From Pirellulaceae bacterium (GTDB taxonomy: Bacteria; Planctomycetota; Planctomycetia; Pirellulales; Pirellulaceae), in assembly GCA_023382975.1 (NCBI GenBank), contig JAHDXO010000036.1:1-64000 (forward strand): 64,000 nucleotides of DNA, given 5' to 3'. The position numbers and the translations under genes are program-made. The notes beneath the pieces are model-generated. The model saw only the letters and a program-made list of their open reading frames with translations. It ran no database searches and had not been told where the DNA came from. Shown piece after piece: positions 1 to 10,598 of the stretch; position 1 is the first letter of the stretch, and the number at the start of each line of letters is the position of its first letter.

Positions 1-2
1 GA

Positions 3-374
3 ACGCTTTCACTGGCGACAATGGCCGCAGGCTTGATGATCGCCGCGTTCTGCGGGCTGCCGCGCGGGGACGTCTCGACCGATGCCAGTCGTCCCATCGC
101 CGCACTGCGAGTTGGCGACCAAGTGGTCACCGACGCTCCTTGGCAGGCACTGGCTGCCGACGATCACCTGCGCATCGAAGATCGCTTCCCGCGGAACCAC
201 GGCGGTGCCTCTCGGAGCGCATCGGTACTCGACTCCTCCGACGTACATCGTCCGCAGGCTGTGGACTCGGCGTCACGGGCATCGTGTTCGGAGGAATCCT
301 CGCGGCGTTCTTCGCTCTGGGCCGTCGCACGCAATAAGCTGGATTCCCGAGGGAATCGACCATCGGTAGCATGA
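3..374 (+). pseudogene. Possible decayed or partial TM-plus-Hint-like reading frame
   Basis: The frame runs in from the left edge. It reads a hydrophobic segment (LATMAAGLMIAAF) followed by SRPIAALRVGDQVVTD, which resembles the start of Hint/intein-like domains (pattern R-P-I-x-x-x-x-V-G-D-x-V). After about 60 residues the translation turns Ser/Arg-rich and no longer looks like protein. A second short hydrophobic stretch (GIVFGGILAAFFALG) sits in another frame near position 285-330. I infer a frame-shifted remnant of a membrane-anchored Hint protein, a kind I recall from planctomycetes. It could be chance, and the left end is cut by the window. Confidence 0.3.
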
Positions 375-396
375 TCGATCGGAGGTATGAATTTTC

Positions 397-693
397 ATGA
401 GCATCGAAGAAGCGTTCCATTTGATCGAAAACCTGGACTATCCCGAAGGGCTGAAGCGGAAGTTCGCTCCGCGATACTCGTTGATTCAGCTTGCACGCAG
501 CGGCGAAATTGTCTGTGTCGAAAGATACAAGTCGTGTCCTGGCGAGGCGGTTCAGCTTGAATTGCTGAAGCGACACCGGGGAACGATCCAGCTCAGTGGA
601 AGCCCAGGCATGTACGAATCGGCCGCAGAGTTACGAGCACGAGTTGAGAAGAGCATGTGGTTGTTCGAGAAGATGAAGCCGCGACAAGACTGA
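397..693 (+). CDS. Small hypothetical protein, 98 aa
   Basis: This is a complete short frame with a GGAGGT ribosome binding site about 11 bases before the ATG. The product is soluble and charged (MSIEEAFHLIENLDYPEG...), with no signal peptide or membrane segment, and it is probably mostly helical. I do not recognise a family. It lies between the decayed Hint-like frame and the convergent end of the giant surface protein gene. The 159 bases after it hold nothing I recognise. Confidence 0.6.
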   Translation: MSIEEAFHLIENLDYPEGLKRKFAPRYSLIQLARSGEIVCVERYKSCPGEAVQLELLKRHRGTIQLSGSPGMYESAAELRARVEKSMWLFEKMKPRQD

Positions 694-852
694 TCGGCCC
701 ATTGTTTCGCGCGCGGTTCCGGGGCCGCTGCCTGCGAACGGATACCGCTGGCGAAAGCCGATCTGTCACTTTGAGAGGCTCTCGCGAACCGCCCCACGGC
801 GCAGGAGAGCCATGCCAATTGGGCGGTTGTGCCAGCGATTCGAACGGGCGGT

Positions 853-3800
853 CTAGTTGTCGCCAAGCAAAAGGTCGAGCGAATCGTCCCATTCGTCAAA
901 GATCTGATCGACGGAGCGACGCGTCTGGTCGGCGTCTGAGTCCGCTTCTCCCTCGGGAGCGCCGAACAAGTCGCGGTTCAGGAAGTTGATGACGGAAAGG
1001 ACATCGATCGGCGAGCAGGTTCCATCGCCGACCACGTCGAAGTAGGGCAGCGTGGACCCCAGAGGTCGCGTCGTCGGGAGCCGGTTCTGAGCGTCGATGA
1101 TGGTCCGTTGGTTCAACTCGTTGATCAGCACCAACACGTCCAGCGGAGTGACCCAGCCGTCGCCGTTGGCGTCGTGGACGTTCAGGGCGTTTTGCCAGGG
1201 CAGCCGATTCGGGTCGACCACCAACAGCACCGGTCGCGTGAGCGTCAATTCGGGCGCGTCGCTGCGCGTCACGGTCACCTGCACCGAGACCAGCGATTCG
1301 ATGTCGCGATCCAAGAAGTGGTCGGACGTCAACTTCAACTGGCCGCCGACGACCTCGAATCGCGGGTCGTCCACCGAGACCTGCAGGAACTCGGCGCCGG
1401 GGGTGTCTCCCAAGCCCAACTGACCCACCGAGGCCCCATAGAGTCGTTCCGGCACGCGCGCTCCGAACAGCGCGATCCCGACGGGGACGCTCGGGCCGGG
1501 AACCACCGTAAGAACGAAGTCTTGCGAATGACTGGCCGGCGGCCATCCCGAATCGGTGACCGTGATCGTCAACCGAATCTCGCGTTCGAAGGAGTAGTCG
1601 AGCTTGGCATCGGGATGCAGCTTCAACTGATTCGCCTCGACCACAAACCGCGGATCGGACACGGACCACGAATGGGTTTGCCCCGCGTCCTGATCGCTGA
1701 CGCTCACGTCGCCGACTACCGCGCCGGGCCGATCGGACAAAACGACGGTACTGGACAAGGCGATATCGGTCGGTGGCGAATTCTCCGGGAACAGGATCCA
1801 TTCCACCGTTGCGGTTCCGAGCAGAGTCTGGCCGACGGTCCCCGTGATGGTGCCATCCGCGAGCAATGTCAGTGCGTAGCTGCCAGGGACCTGCGGTGCG
1901 GCGGGCAACGTCACGGTGAATTGCGTGCCGTTTCCGGAAATCTCAGCGTCGTGCAGATCGATCGGTTGTCCGTCGCGCGTCCAGATGAAATCGGTCAAGT
2001 CCACTCCGGTAACCTCGTCGCTGAACCGAAGCGGAACTTCGAGCAGTGGTTGGGAACGCCAGGCATCCTGCAATGGCATCGTCGCTCCGAGGCGAACCGT
2101 TTGGATTTCCAGGGCACCACCCTCCCGCACCAAGTGGGAAGCCACCGAGGGCTGAGCAACCAATAGACGCGCGTCGAGCGAGTCGCTGGCGGAACGCAAT
2201 CCGACCGTAGCGGGAAATGGTTGACCCGACGAAGAACCAAGCAGTTCCAATTGCACGTACTGGAATGTCATTCGCCCCGGACCGACGGTGTCGAGTTCCA
2301 GGATCGCTTGGAAGGTCGCCGTGCTGGGGTCAAAGCCTTCGGAATAGGTGAAGTTGTACACCTGCCACTGGATGATCAGCCGATCGGGCAGACCGGCACC
2401 GCGGTCTTCCTGGAACCAGCCGAGCACCAAGTCATCCGACTCCCAATCGGCGATCCAATCGCTCCAAAGCGGAGCGATCACCAGGGATGCCGGAGAACTG
2501 GCCAAGTCCGTCGGTTTCGCGTCGTAAACGGGCTCGCCGAAGGAAATCAAGCCGTTCGTCGAAACGAACAACGGCTGACCGTCGCGCAATTCGTGATCGT
2601 ACACCCGCAGCGTGTGTTGCTTCAAATCGACACGGCGAACTTCGTCGTCACCGAATGCGTGGATGACGAAGACGCCGAGCATGTCGGGTGTGAGCTGGAT
2701 GTCCTCCATGGCGACGGCGCACGCTCGGTATCCGGCTGCGTCCGGTCCAACGCAATTTGCCAGATGTGCGGTAACCGTGAGTTGGTCGTCAACCTCTTCA
2801 CCGGAGATCCCGTCTCCGTCCTGATCGATCGGCGTGCCGTCCGGCCGGGCAACGATCGATGGCGTCAGGCGGAGGACGTACAGACCATCGGCATGCTGCG
2901 GGGCGAACCGGATTCGCAGGGTCCGCGGATCGAGCCATTGCCAACCGGTCAGTTCGCTCCGCAGGTCACCCGCTGGCCCGGTGAATTCCAGCACGTCCTC
3001 TTCGAAGGAGAAGCCTGCAAAATCCATGGCGCGGTCGAAGGTCAGGATGAACTCGTCCAGCCACCCTGCACGAACTCCCGCAGGTTGCGTCTCGATCAGT
3101 CGCGGCGCGCCCAGGACGATTTCCTCGCGATCGATCCGCAGGCTGCGACCGCTGCCCACGTAGTCATTCTCCCATCCGTAGCTGGAAACATCGACGACCC
3201 AGTTGCGATCGTCCTGATCGCCTGCCGCTTTGATCCCGATGGCGCTCGCCCATCCCTCGGCGAATTCGTCACCGGTCTCCAGATTCGCGTAATGGAACTC
3301 GATGGAGCCGTCCTGGCCATGCAGTACCGCCTGAAACGTGACGGGCGAACCGTCCCCGCCTTGGAAGAGCGCATCGTGCCATTGCAGGATCAGCGACGAA
3401 CCAGCAGGCCCCTCGACAACTTGCCAATAGACGCCGCTCTGCGGACTTCCCGTGAGGGTCAGATCGTCGCCCAACGGCACGATCGCCGCGTTGCGAGGCG
3501 AGAATTCCAGGTAATAATCGGCCTCTGCGTATTCCTGCAGGTCGCCAAACAAGATCAGGCCGTTGGGACTGACTCGCAACGAGGAATACTCCTGACCGTA
3601 GAAATAGAATCGGAAGGCTCCCAATTCTCCAGGACCGAGCGTTGCGAGTTCTTCATCGGCACCAGCCAGGATCCGTTGCCCGGTCGCGGCGATATCGAGA
3701 AACCCGGATTCGATTGCGCGAGCAGCGTACCCATAGGCGTCGGGCGCTGTGGACCGACCCTCGACCCTCACGATGTCCCGAGTCTCGACCAACTCGTTTC

Positions 3801-6800
3801 CGGCCCGATCGGTCAGGATGAACGTGAACACATTCGATCCGACATCCAGCGCGAGATCCCGCAGTTCGAAGTATCCCAGTTCGTCGGCTTCTTCGTACGC
3901 TACCAGGATCTGTTCCCATTCCACCGTCACTGCGGCCCCCGGTTCCGTGCGGCCGAGCAGCGTGATCTCGGGCTTGTCGGTCACCAGTTCACCGAGAATG
4001 CGTCCGCGGCTCTCGGGTGCCAATTCCAGGGATTGCAGCTCGGGCGCGGTTGTATCGATGGTCAGATCGAGTTCCACGGAGGCTTCGTTGCCCGCGGTGT
4101 CGGTCGCACGCACACGAAAGACATGCTGCCCTTCCGGAATCTGGCTGGACCAAGCATCCTCGAGGTCCGCGAGTTCGATCGAAAAGTGGCCATCCGTCTG
4201 AAGCCAGGGCAAGGCATCCACCGTCGGCAGATTCGAGCCAACCAGCTCCAGATTCAAGATCGCGATCCCTGACCGGTCGACGGCTCGTCCTTGCACGGGG
4301 AACCCGGGCACCGTGACATCGAATCCCAGGGCCGGCGCGTACACGTCGGTCCAGTCGGCCCACAGGTACGGCGGAAACGGTTCGTCGGTGGGCGCGAAGC
4401 GGACACTCGTCTGATTATCGACCAGATCGAAAGGCATCGTCCCGTGGGCCAGCAGGAATCCCAGGTCAGGAATCGCTGACTCGCCGGATCCTTTGACGAA
4501 GACCATTTCATCGCGTTCGGCCAAGAGCCAAGGCCCCGCGCCCAGCGAGTCGTAATGGAACTCGATGGAATGATCGCGCGTATCGAGCACGGCTTGAAAC
4601 CGCACCGGGATCGTGCCGAATTCGAAGTCGTCCGGGGATTCGAGATACCCCTGCGTTTCCGACTGCCATTGCACGGTCAAGCGGCCGCCGCCGGTCAGCG
4701 GCGTCCACAGCCAGTAAACGCCGTCCTCGTCCGCCGAAATCTGGGCGCTCGACCAGAACGGTGCTATCGTGGCTGCCTCCGGCAGGAACCCCGGACTGTC
4801 GAAAACCAGTTCCCCGAACGACAGAATTCCATCCAGGCTGAGGTGAATGGAATCGTACGTCGTGCCGTAGAATTCGAATTCGAATCCCGGAAGCTCGGCG
4901 ACGGTCAGCTCGACACCGGTCGCGGCTCCATCTTCAAACAGCCGCTGACCGGTGGCCGAGATGTCGACGAAGCCCGCATCGACGCGGGTTGCGTGGTAGC
5001 CGAATCGATCGGTTCCGAACGTGCCGTCGCTGGTGTGACGCACGAGCACCAGCGCGGACAGCGTCTCGTTCCCCGCGGCGTCCAGCGTGCGGACATCGAA
5101 CACGTTTCGCCCGTAGGATTCCAGATGCACGTTGGAAACCGTTAGATTCCCCTGACTGTCACCGACCGCTCGATACACCGTGGGCTCGTCGCCGTCCCAC
5201 CAGCGGAGCGACAATTCGACTTGGCCGAACGGTTCGGTCTGTCCGACGAGATCGACCGTCGGCGCAGCAATTCGGTAGCCGCCGTCCGGTGTCTCGATGC
5301 TTCCCTCCGGCGCGAGTTCGGCCGATGCCGGCCCCGTCAGATCGATCGTGAATTGCTGCTGGCGGAGCGTCTCGTTGCCCGAGACGTCGACCGCCCGCAC
5401 TTCGATGGTGTATTCTCCCTCCTGCCAGTCGTCTCCGATGAGTGCGGCGAGTTCATGCGGTTGCAGGAAGGTGAACCGCGAATCGAGATCCAGCTCCATT
5501 TCGTCGGTCGGAGGGTTCAGGAACCGGATGCTCAGCGAAGCCAGTTCGTGATTGTCCGACGCGTTCACCAGCACGATCGGAACGTTGGTGGGACTCGCGG
5601 AGTTCAATTCCAGTTGCGGAGGGGTGGTGTCCGGCAAGACTGTCACCGTGAAGGCTTCGGTCACGGCGACCGTCCGCGGATGGTCGTAGTCGATCACTTG
5701 GACCGTGAACTCATACGTGCCTTCGGCAGGGGGGAGCCAGGAGAATTCGCCGGTCAGCGGATGCAGCTTGACGTCCTCGATCGAATTGCCGACCAGACGG
5801 AACTCCTTGAAGGTTGCCGGCACATCGGGGTCTTCGACGGAGATCGTGAATTCGAGAGACGACCCCAGTTCCACCGTCCGCTGATGCTCGTCGGGCAGCA
5901 CGATGACCGCGGGGCTGTTCACCTCGTCGACAAACACCAGGATCCGTGCCGTGGTGACGAGTTCCGGCGAGCGACCATCGACCGCCTCCACGAAAAACGC
6001 GTGGTGTCTGCGGCCGTCCAGTTCGCCAGGCGTCCAGGCGACGACACCGGTCGCTGGATCGAGGGTAGCGCCTTCGGGCGAACCCGCCCCGAGACGCAAC
6101 TCAGGGGGCGGCGAATCGCTGTCAGTGGCGATGACCTGGAACGTGATGGGTTCGCCCTCCCTGCCGGACGGTGTGGGCAACGACTCGAAGATGGGCGGCA
6201 GGTTACGCGCCCGAACCGTGACCGGGATCGCCATGGTCGACGATGCGGGAGGCGCGGCGTCATCGCGAACTTCGATCGGCAACCAGTATTCTCCTGGCGC
6301 AACGTCCATTCCCGGAGCCCAACTCAGTTCACCGCTTTGCGGGTCGATCGACGCGCCGGGCGGAGCCGTGGACAACAACTGGTAGGTGAGTTGCTGAGCT
6401 GGGTAGTCGGCATCGCGGGCGCCCACCCGCAGGGTCAACGTGTCTCCCTGAACCACCTCCTGCTGCCTGACGGGAACGATCACCGGCGGCGTGTTGGTCT
6501 TGACCAGTTGCACTTCAAACGATCGATAGTCGGTCAGACCAGCAATCTCCGCGTCACTTGCCACGACCGTGAAGCGGTAGACGCCCGCCGGGTAGCGTTC
6601 CGGCGGCGCCCAGGTGATCACCCCCGTCGCCGAGTCGACCTCGGCATGCGCCGGTGCTTCCACCAGCGCATACGCTACCGTCCGGCCGAGTTGACCAGGG
6701 GTCGCTCGGGCTGTCAGTTGCAGAGGATCGCCCTCGAACAACACCTGATTCGGCAGGGCGGCCAGCACGGGCGAGGCCGGCAGCGCGGGCGATTGCTGGC

Positions 6801-9800
6801 TGCCATTCTGGACATCGACCCGCAACCGCAGAATTCCGCCGGCGATTCCGTTGCCGGTTGGCCCAGCGTTCAACAATTCCCCGTCCAGCCGATTTCCGAC
6901 TTCATCCTGGATCGAATCGAGCAACGTCAAGAACGCGGTGCCGTCTTCGAGCGGTTCGCTCAGCGTCCAGACGGCCGACCGCGTAGTCTGGTCGTACTCG
7001 AAACCGGTGATGGCAAGCTCGGGCTGCGCGGTGGACGCAAGCTGAAACGCCTGCTCGGGCACCCGCACCGGCTGATCGAAAGTCACGCGGACTTGGTCGA
7101 AATCGGTGCGTCCCGCAACCGTCGCCGAGTTGCTCAGGATGGACAGGTTCGTCCCCGGCGCGGCGCTGGACCCTAGAACAACGGCCGTCACCCGGGCACC
7201 GGATTGATTCAACGGCGTGGTTCCGTCGTAGCGCAATACGACATCGCGAACCGGATCTTCCGCATCGTCGGAACGGATGCGAAGCACGGCTTGGGCCAGG
7301 CTCGAAGCGTCGAGCAGCCGTATCCGGTAGGACTGGCTCTGTCCCTCGAGCACCGTCCGACTCCAAGGAGACGGGTCCAGCAGCGTGAATCCCGGGCCGA
7401 CGACCTCGACGCTCTCGACCACCAGCGGCAACTCGCCGTCGTTGTGCAGCGTCAGGGTTCCGACCGTTCCACCCGCCGTGTCCAGGCCGAAATCGAGCGA
7501 TCCGTCCGCGACCGTTCCGACAGGGCTGCCCAGACGCATCGCCGGTCCGCCGACGTGCGCCGCAAAGTCAGTGAGTCGCACGTGGACTGCACCCGCGGAT
7601 GCCTCGTCCGTAGCGACCAAGCGGAATTCGATCTGGTAGGATCGATCGTCCGGCAATAGGTCGGGGGCGATCGGGACCGTTCCGCTGCGGGTTGCGACAA
7701 GATCCGAGTCGGAGATGTAATCCAGCGTCGCCAGATCGATGCGATCGAGTATCCAGCTCTCTCCTGCCCCTACCGCGACGACCTCCAGAAAGGCAGCGTT
7801 CGGCGGTAATTCCGGGACGGCTGCCTGGGCCGCGAACCGGTAGTCGATGCGTTCCAGCCGCCGATCGAACGGTTGGTGAAAGCGGAGTCGGCCACCGGGG
7901 ACGGCATCGGACAGCGGCGGCAACGAACCGCCTTCGCCCTCTCCGGGTCCCGTCCCTCCCGAAACGCCCGATCCGTCCGTCGAGTAACTGCCGGGGTTCA
8001 GCGGATCGGCCTTCGGCGGCTTCCGTCCCAGGATTACCTCGGGTCCGAACGTCTTTTCTCCGAGAGTCTCTAGCAGGCTCGCGTCGTTGCACGGCTTCAG
8101 CCCGAAGAACTCGCGCACGTCGTCACCGGCGAAACACGTATTGTACTTGAGTGACACCCGACCCGACAGCGTGACCAGGGTGTCGTCGAAATCGATTCGA
8201 GGGCCGCTCATGGGCCCCTGGGCGTTCAACTGAATCTTGCCGTTCAGGTTCACCGTTCCCGTGCCCTTCATCACGGCCTGGACGATCTCGAACCGGAATT
8301 TCTCGATCTTGTCGCGCTGCTCTGGAGGCAATCCCGGAGGCGCAGTGAAACCGGGCGAAATCCCGAGGCTTCCCTTGCCGTCGACTTCGATCTTCCCCGC
8401 CGCGTCCAGGTTCAACCGCGCGAACGAGCCGTCCCGGTTCAACTGCAGCACGCCTTGTTGGAACACCAACTGCACGCCGGCCTCCAGCCAAATCCTCTTC
8501 GCCAGGATTTCGTAGCTGGCCGTGACTTTGAGTTGGGCATCGAGCGTGCCGATGCCGGCCGACACGAACGGAACCGTGAGGTCCAGTCCCTGGAAGTCGC
8601 TCTTGGCAACGACCTTGTTGCTGGCGAAGACCAACGAACCCGACGTGATCGAGATACCCGCGCCATCCAGACCCAACGCATGAGGCTCCACTTGGCCCGT
8701 CGCGCGGACTCCCGACTTGGGAAACAAGCTGCCGCTCCAGTCGGTCAAGGTCGTATCGAGGAGTTCGGCCTTGATGCGCCAGTTGTTCGCCGTCACCTCG
8801 GGCGTCATCCGCACGTTGGGCGAGGCGAATACCTTGACGTCCAACTCGGTCTTCAGATAGGTTTCGCGCCCGTCGAACAGTTCCAGCGGACTGTCTTGCA
8901 CGGTAGGAAACTGTTGGTCGAACTCGAATCGCCCTACGTCGATCGAGTACGCATAGGTGTTGCTGCCGAAGACGTCGGTCAAGCCGTATTTCACGTCGCT
9001 CGGGCTGGACTGCATCCAGTCGGGCAGACGCGTCGTCTCGATCGGATGCGCCGCGGTGAACGGTTTGCCGAAGGCGGCATTCTCTCGCGGCGGCCGAGCG
9101 ATGACCCGCGCCAGGTAGTCGACGCCGGCGACTCCTGGCACGCGATCGTCGAACGCCGAGCCGACGATCACCGAACCGCTTGCCGAGAATTTCCCCCCGG
9201 TGCCGTCGCGGTGCAATGGCGTCGAGAAGCTCACGCTGGACGGCGAATCCGGGCGGGCGAATCCCAAGGAGAACACGTAGTTAGCGTAGGCGCTTGCCGT
9301 CGGCAGATACGGGGCCGAGATCGAGAAGGTCCAAGAACCGGCATTCACGTCCTCGATGAATCGCACATCCCGCGCATCGAAGGCATTGCCGTGCGGATCG
9401 CGCCAGGTCATCGTCGTCGGCAGACCATCGATGGTCCGGACGGACGAAATCATGTCGTACTTGTAGAGCAGGCGACCCTGGGGATCGAGCAGACGCACGT
9501 CCAGGTACGTTGTGCCGGCGGGAAACGTCGCGATGTCGCGATCGATTTCGACACCTGTCCGCCAGACCTTCTGGTCGTGCCAGCGATACTGAACCTCAAG
9601 GTCGGGCGGCAGCGCCGGCGAGAACTGCAACTGGATCTTGTTCGGTAGTTCGACCCCGTACAGAAATGGCCCCAGGACGGAATCGTCCGGGTTTTCGTCC
9701 CACTGCGAAGTGACTCGGAGCGCGGGGCCGGCCGGATTGTAGATGGTCCCTTCGAAAGAACCGCCGCCGCCCACGTTCCACGTCACGAGATGCACCGGCT

Positions 9801-10167
9801 TGTTGTTGTCCACATCGACCACGACGGTCTTGCCGCTCGGTTGGTACGTCACTTCGTACTGGGTAGCGCCATCGGCGAAGAAACGATACTGGTGGTTCCC
9901 CACCCCCTTGATTCCTTGGACCATCAAGCACCTGTCGCCTGTGCAACCGAGGCGGTCCACGGCCTCGGGGTAATGGTTCGGCAAGTAGGTCCAATTGGTG
10001 CCGAAGACCGCCAGCAGATTTCGGGCTTCCAGGACTTCGAAACGCAGCGGTCGGCCGAACATCGCGCGCTCGGGTGATGGCCGACGACTGCTCGACTTTC
10101 TCCGGGATCTCGGTCGCGAGAAGCGTGTCCCTGCAGTGCTCTTGCCACTAGGCGATGATACAGGCAT
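853..10167 (-). CDS. Giant surface protein: LEPR-XLL, Ig/cadherin-like, nidogen-like modules and dockerin
   Basis: This is a ~3,104-residue secreted or surface protein. I chose the ATG at 10167 (MPVSSPSGKS) because it is preceded by AAGGAAAG and gives the Arg/Ser-rich N-terminus usual before a LEPR-XLL motif; the frame stays open to 10293. The LEPR-like motif (RFEVLEARNLLAVF) lies near residues 41-55. About 1,000 residues of unassigned beta-rich sequence follow. Four putative Ig/cadherin-like repeats, several with a 'TGV(I/V)(T/A)W(A/T)P' core, lie around residues 1136-1510. Three nidogen-like modules lie near 1720-1920, 2140-2340 and 2475-2670, separated by bacterial Ig-like units. Two cadherin-like repeats follow. 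A type I dockerin-like pair (DANGDGWVTPLDVLVLINEL and DVVGDGTCSPIDVLSVINFL) lies near 2990-3070. The product is probably tethered to or assembled at the cell surface. No catalytic domain was seen. Confidence 0.88.
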   Translation of the reverse strand: MPVSSPSGKSTAGTRFSRPRSRRKSSSRRPSPERAMFGRPLRFEVLEARNLLAVFGTNWTYLPNHYPEAVDRLGCTGDRCLMVQGIKGVGNHQYRFFADGATQYEVTYQPSGKTVVVDVDNNKPVHLVTWNVGGGGSFEGTIYNPAGPALRVTSQWDENPDDSVLGPFLYGVELPNKIQLQFSPALPPDLEVQYRWHDQKVWRTGVEIDRDIATFPAGTTYLDVRLLDPQGRLLYKYDMISSVRTIDGLPTTMTWRDPHGNAFDARDVRFIEDVNAGSWTFSISAPYLPTASAYANYVFSLGFARPDSPSSVSFSTPLHRDGTGGKFSASGSVIVGSAFDDRVPGVAGVDYLARVIARPPRENAAFGKPFTAAHPIETTRLPDWMQSSPSDVKYGLTDVFGSNTYAYSIDVGRFEFDQQFPTVQDSPLELFDGRETYLKTELDVKVFASPNVRMTPEVTANNWRIKAELLDTTLTDWSGSLFPKSGVRATGQVEPHALGLDGAGISITSGSLVFASNKVVAKSDFQGLDLTVPFVSAGIGTLDAQLKVTASYEILAKRIWLEAGVQLVFQQGVLQLNRDGSFARLNLDAAGKIEVDGKGSLGISPGFTAPPGLPPEQRDKIEKFRFEIVQAVMKGTGTVNLNGKIQLNAQGPMSGPRIDFDDTLVTLSGRVSLKYNTCFAGDDVREFFGLKPCNDASLLETLGEKTFGPEVILGRKPPKADPLNPGSYSTDGSGVSGGTGPGEGEGGSLPPLSDAVPGGRLRFHQPFDRRLERIDYRFAAQAAVPELPPNAAFLEVVAVGAGESWILDRIDLATLDYISDSDLVATRSGTVPIAPDLLPDDRSYQIEFRLVATDEASAGAVHVRLTDFAAHVGGPAMRLGSPVGTVADGSLDFGLDTAGGTVGTLTLHNDGELPLVVESVEVVGPGFTLLDPSPWSRTVLEGQSQSYRIRLLDASSLAQAVLRIRSDDAEDPVRDVVLRYDGTTPLNQSGARVTAVVLGSSAAPGTNLSILSNSATVAGRTDFDQVRVTFDQPVRVPEQAFQLASTAQPELAITGFEYDQTTRSAVWTLSEPLEDGTAFLTLLDSIQDEVGNRLDGELLNAGPTGNGIAGGILRLRVDVQNGSQQSPALPASPVLAALPNQVLFEGDPLQLTARATPGQLGRTVAYALVEAPAHAEVDSATGVITWAPPERYPAGVYRFTVVASDAEIAGLTDYRSFEVQLVKTNTPPVIVPVRQQEVVQGDTLTLRVGARDADYPAQQLTYQLLSTAPPGASIDPQSGELSWAPGMDVAPGEYWLPIEVRDDAAPPASSTMAIPVTVRARNLPPIFESLPTPSGREGEPITFQVIATDSDSPPPELRLGAGSPEGATLDPATGVVAWTPGELDGRRHHAFFVEAVDGRSPELVTTARILVFVDEVNSPAVIVLPDEHQRTVELGSSLEFTISVEDPDVPATFKEFRLVGNSIEDVKLHPLTGEFSWLPPAEGTYEFTVQVIDYDHPRTVAVTEAFTVTVLPDTTPPQLELNSASPTNVPIVLVNASDNHELASLSIRFLNPPTDEMELDLDSRFTFLQPHELAALIGDDWQEGEYTIEVRAVDVSGNETLRQQQFTIDLTGPASAELAPEGSIETPDGGYRIAAPTVDLVGQTEPFGQVELSLRWWDGDEPTVYRAVGDSQGNLTVSNVHLESYGRNVFDVRTLDAAGNETLSALVLVRHTSDGTFGTDRFGYHATRVDAGFVDISATGQRLFEDGAATGVELTVAELPGFEFEFYGTTYDSIHLSLDGILSFGELVFDSPGFLPEAATIAPFWSSAQISADEDGVYWLWTPLTGGGRLTVQWQSETQGYLESPDDFEFGTIPVRFQAVLDTRDHSIEFHYDSLGAGPWLLAERDEMVFVKGSGESAIPDLGFLLAHGTMPFDLVDNQTSVRFAPTDEPFPPYLWADWTDVYAPALGFDVTVPGFPVQGRAVDRSGIAILNLELVGSNLPTVDALPWLQTDGHFSIELADLEDAWSSQIPEGQHVFRVRATDTAGNEASVELDLTIDTTAPELQSLELAPESRGRILGELVTDKPEITLLGRTEPGAAVTVEWEQILVAYEEADELGYFELRDLALDVGSNVFTFILTDRAGNELVETRDIVRVEGRSTAPDAYGYAARAIESGFLDIAATGQRILAGADEELATLGPGELGAFRFYFYGQEYSSLRVSPNGLILFGDLQEYAEADYYLEFSPRNAAIVPLGDDLTLTGSPQSGVYWQVVEGPAGSSLILQWHDALFQGGDGSPVTFQAVLHGQDGSIEFHYANLETGDEFAEGWASAIGIKAAGDQDDRNWVVDVSSYGWENDYVGSGRSLRIDREEIVLGAPRLIETQPAGVRAGWLDEFILTFDRAMDFAGFSFEEDVLEFTGPAGDLRSELTGWQWLDPRTLRIRFAPQHADGLYVLRLTPSIVARPDGTPIDQDGDGISGEEVDDQLTVTAHLANCVGPDAAGYRACAVAMEDIQLTPDMLGVFVIHAFGDDEVRRVDLKQHTLRVYDHELRDGQPLFVSTNGLISFGEPVYDAKPTDLASSPASLVIAPLWSDWIADWESDDLVLGWFQEDRGAGLPDRLIIQWQVYNFTYSEGFDPSTATFQAILELDTVGPGRMTFQYVQLELLGSSSGQPFPATVGLRSASDSLDARLLVAQPSVASHLVREGGALEIQTVRLGATMPLQDAWRSQPLLEVPLRFSDEVTGVDLTDFIWTRDGQPIDLHDAEISGNGTQFTVTLPAAPQVPGSYALTLLADGTITGTVGQTLLGTATVEWILFPENSPPTDIALSSTVVLSDRPGAVVGDVSVSDQDAGQTHSWSVSDPRFVVEANQLKLHPDAKLDYSFEREIRLTITVTDSGWPPASHSQDFVLTVVPGPSVPVGIALFGARVPERLYGASVGQLGLGDTPGAEFLQVSVDDPRFEVVGGQLKLTSDHFLDRDIESLVSVQVTVTRSDAPELTLTRPVLLVVDPNRLPWQNALNVHDANGDGWVTPLDVLVLINELNQRTIIDAQNRLPTTRPLGSTLPYFDVVGDGTCSPIDVLSVINFLNRDLFGAPEGEADSDADQTRRSVDQIFDEWDDSLDLLLGDN

Positions 10168-10598
10168 CAAGATGTGGTCTTTCCTTGATCTGGAGGGTTC
10201 GTGAACCAGTATCCCATGCGCCGCTTGGCGGACTCGCAGTAGACTAGTTTCGGGATGCGCAGTCCGCAACCGAAAAGTGATCGCGTCCGGCACAATTTCG
10301 ACACTTTTTCGTGGGATCTCTCTCGATCATGCCGACCCCCGAGACATGCCTGCAACCGCATCCGCTTGTTTCGATATCCGCAAATCCCGCAGCCTGCGGT
10401 AAGAAGCGATTGGGCGTCTGTTCACAGAAGGCGAGCCCGGTCTGGAAGGACAGCCCGGGAGCGCACCGTGGAACGCGGAGAAGGATGACGAAACGAGCGC
10501 CGAACAAGGCTAGGCCGGTCCGATTGACCTAGCCTCGTTCGATGGCGTTCCGTCCGACTGCGGTTCGATCAACCCTCGCCGGCAAACGAGGTGAGATG
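10168..10598. other. Intergenic, 431 bp, no gene seen
   Basis: This lies between two minus-strand genes. Open frames here have no credible ribosome binding site or recognisable product. It should hold the promoter of the giant surface protein gene, but I could not pick out a convincing -35/-10 pair. Confidence 0.5.

Noticed and set aside
1108..7176. Long plus-strand frames (352, 683 and 651 aa) opposite the giant surface protein
   Set aside because: They are antisense shadows in GC-rich DNA, Arg/Gly/Asp-rich with no domain or ribosome site, while the minus strand reads clear modular domains.
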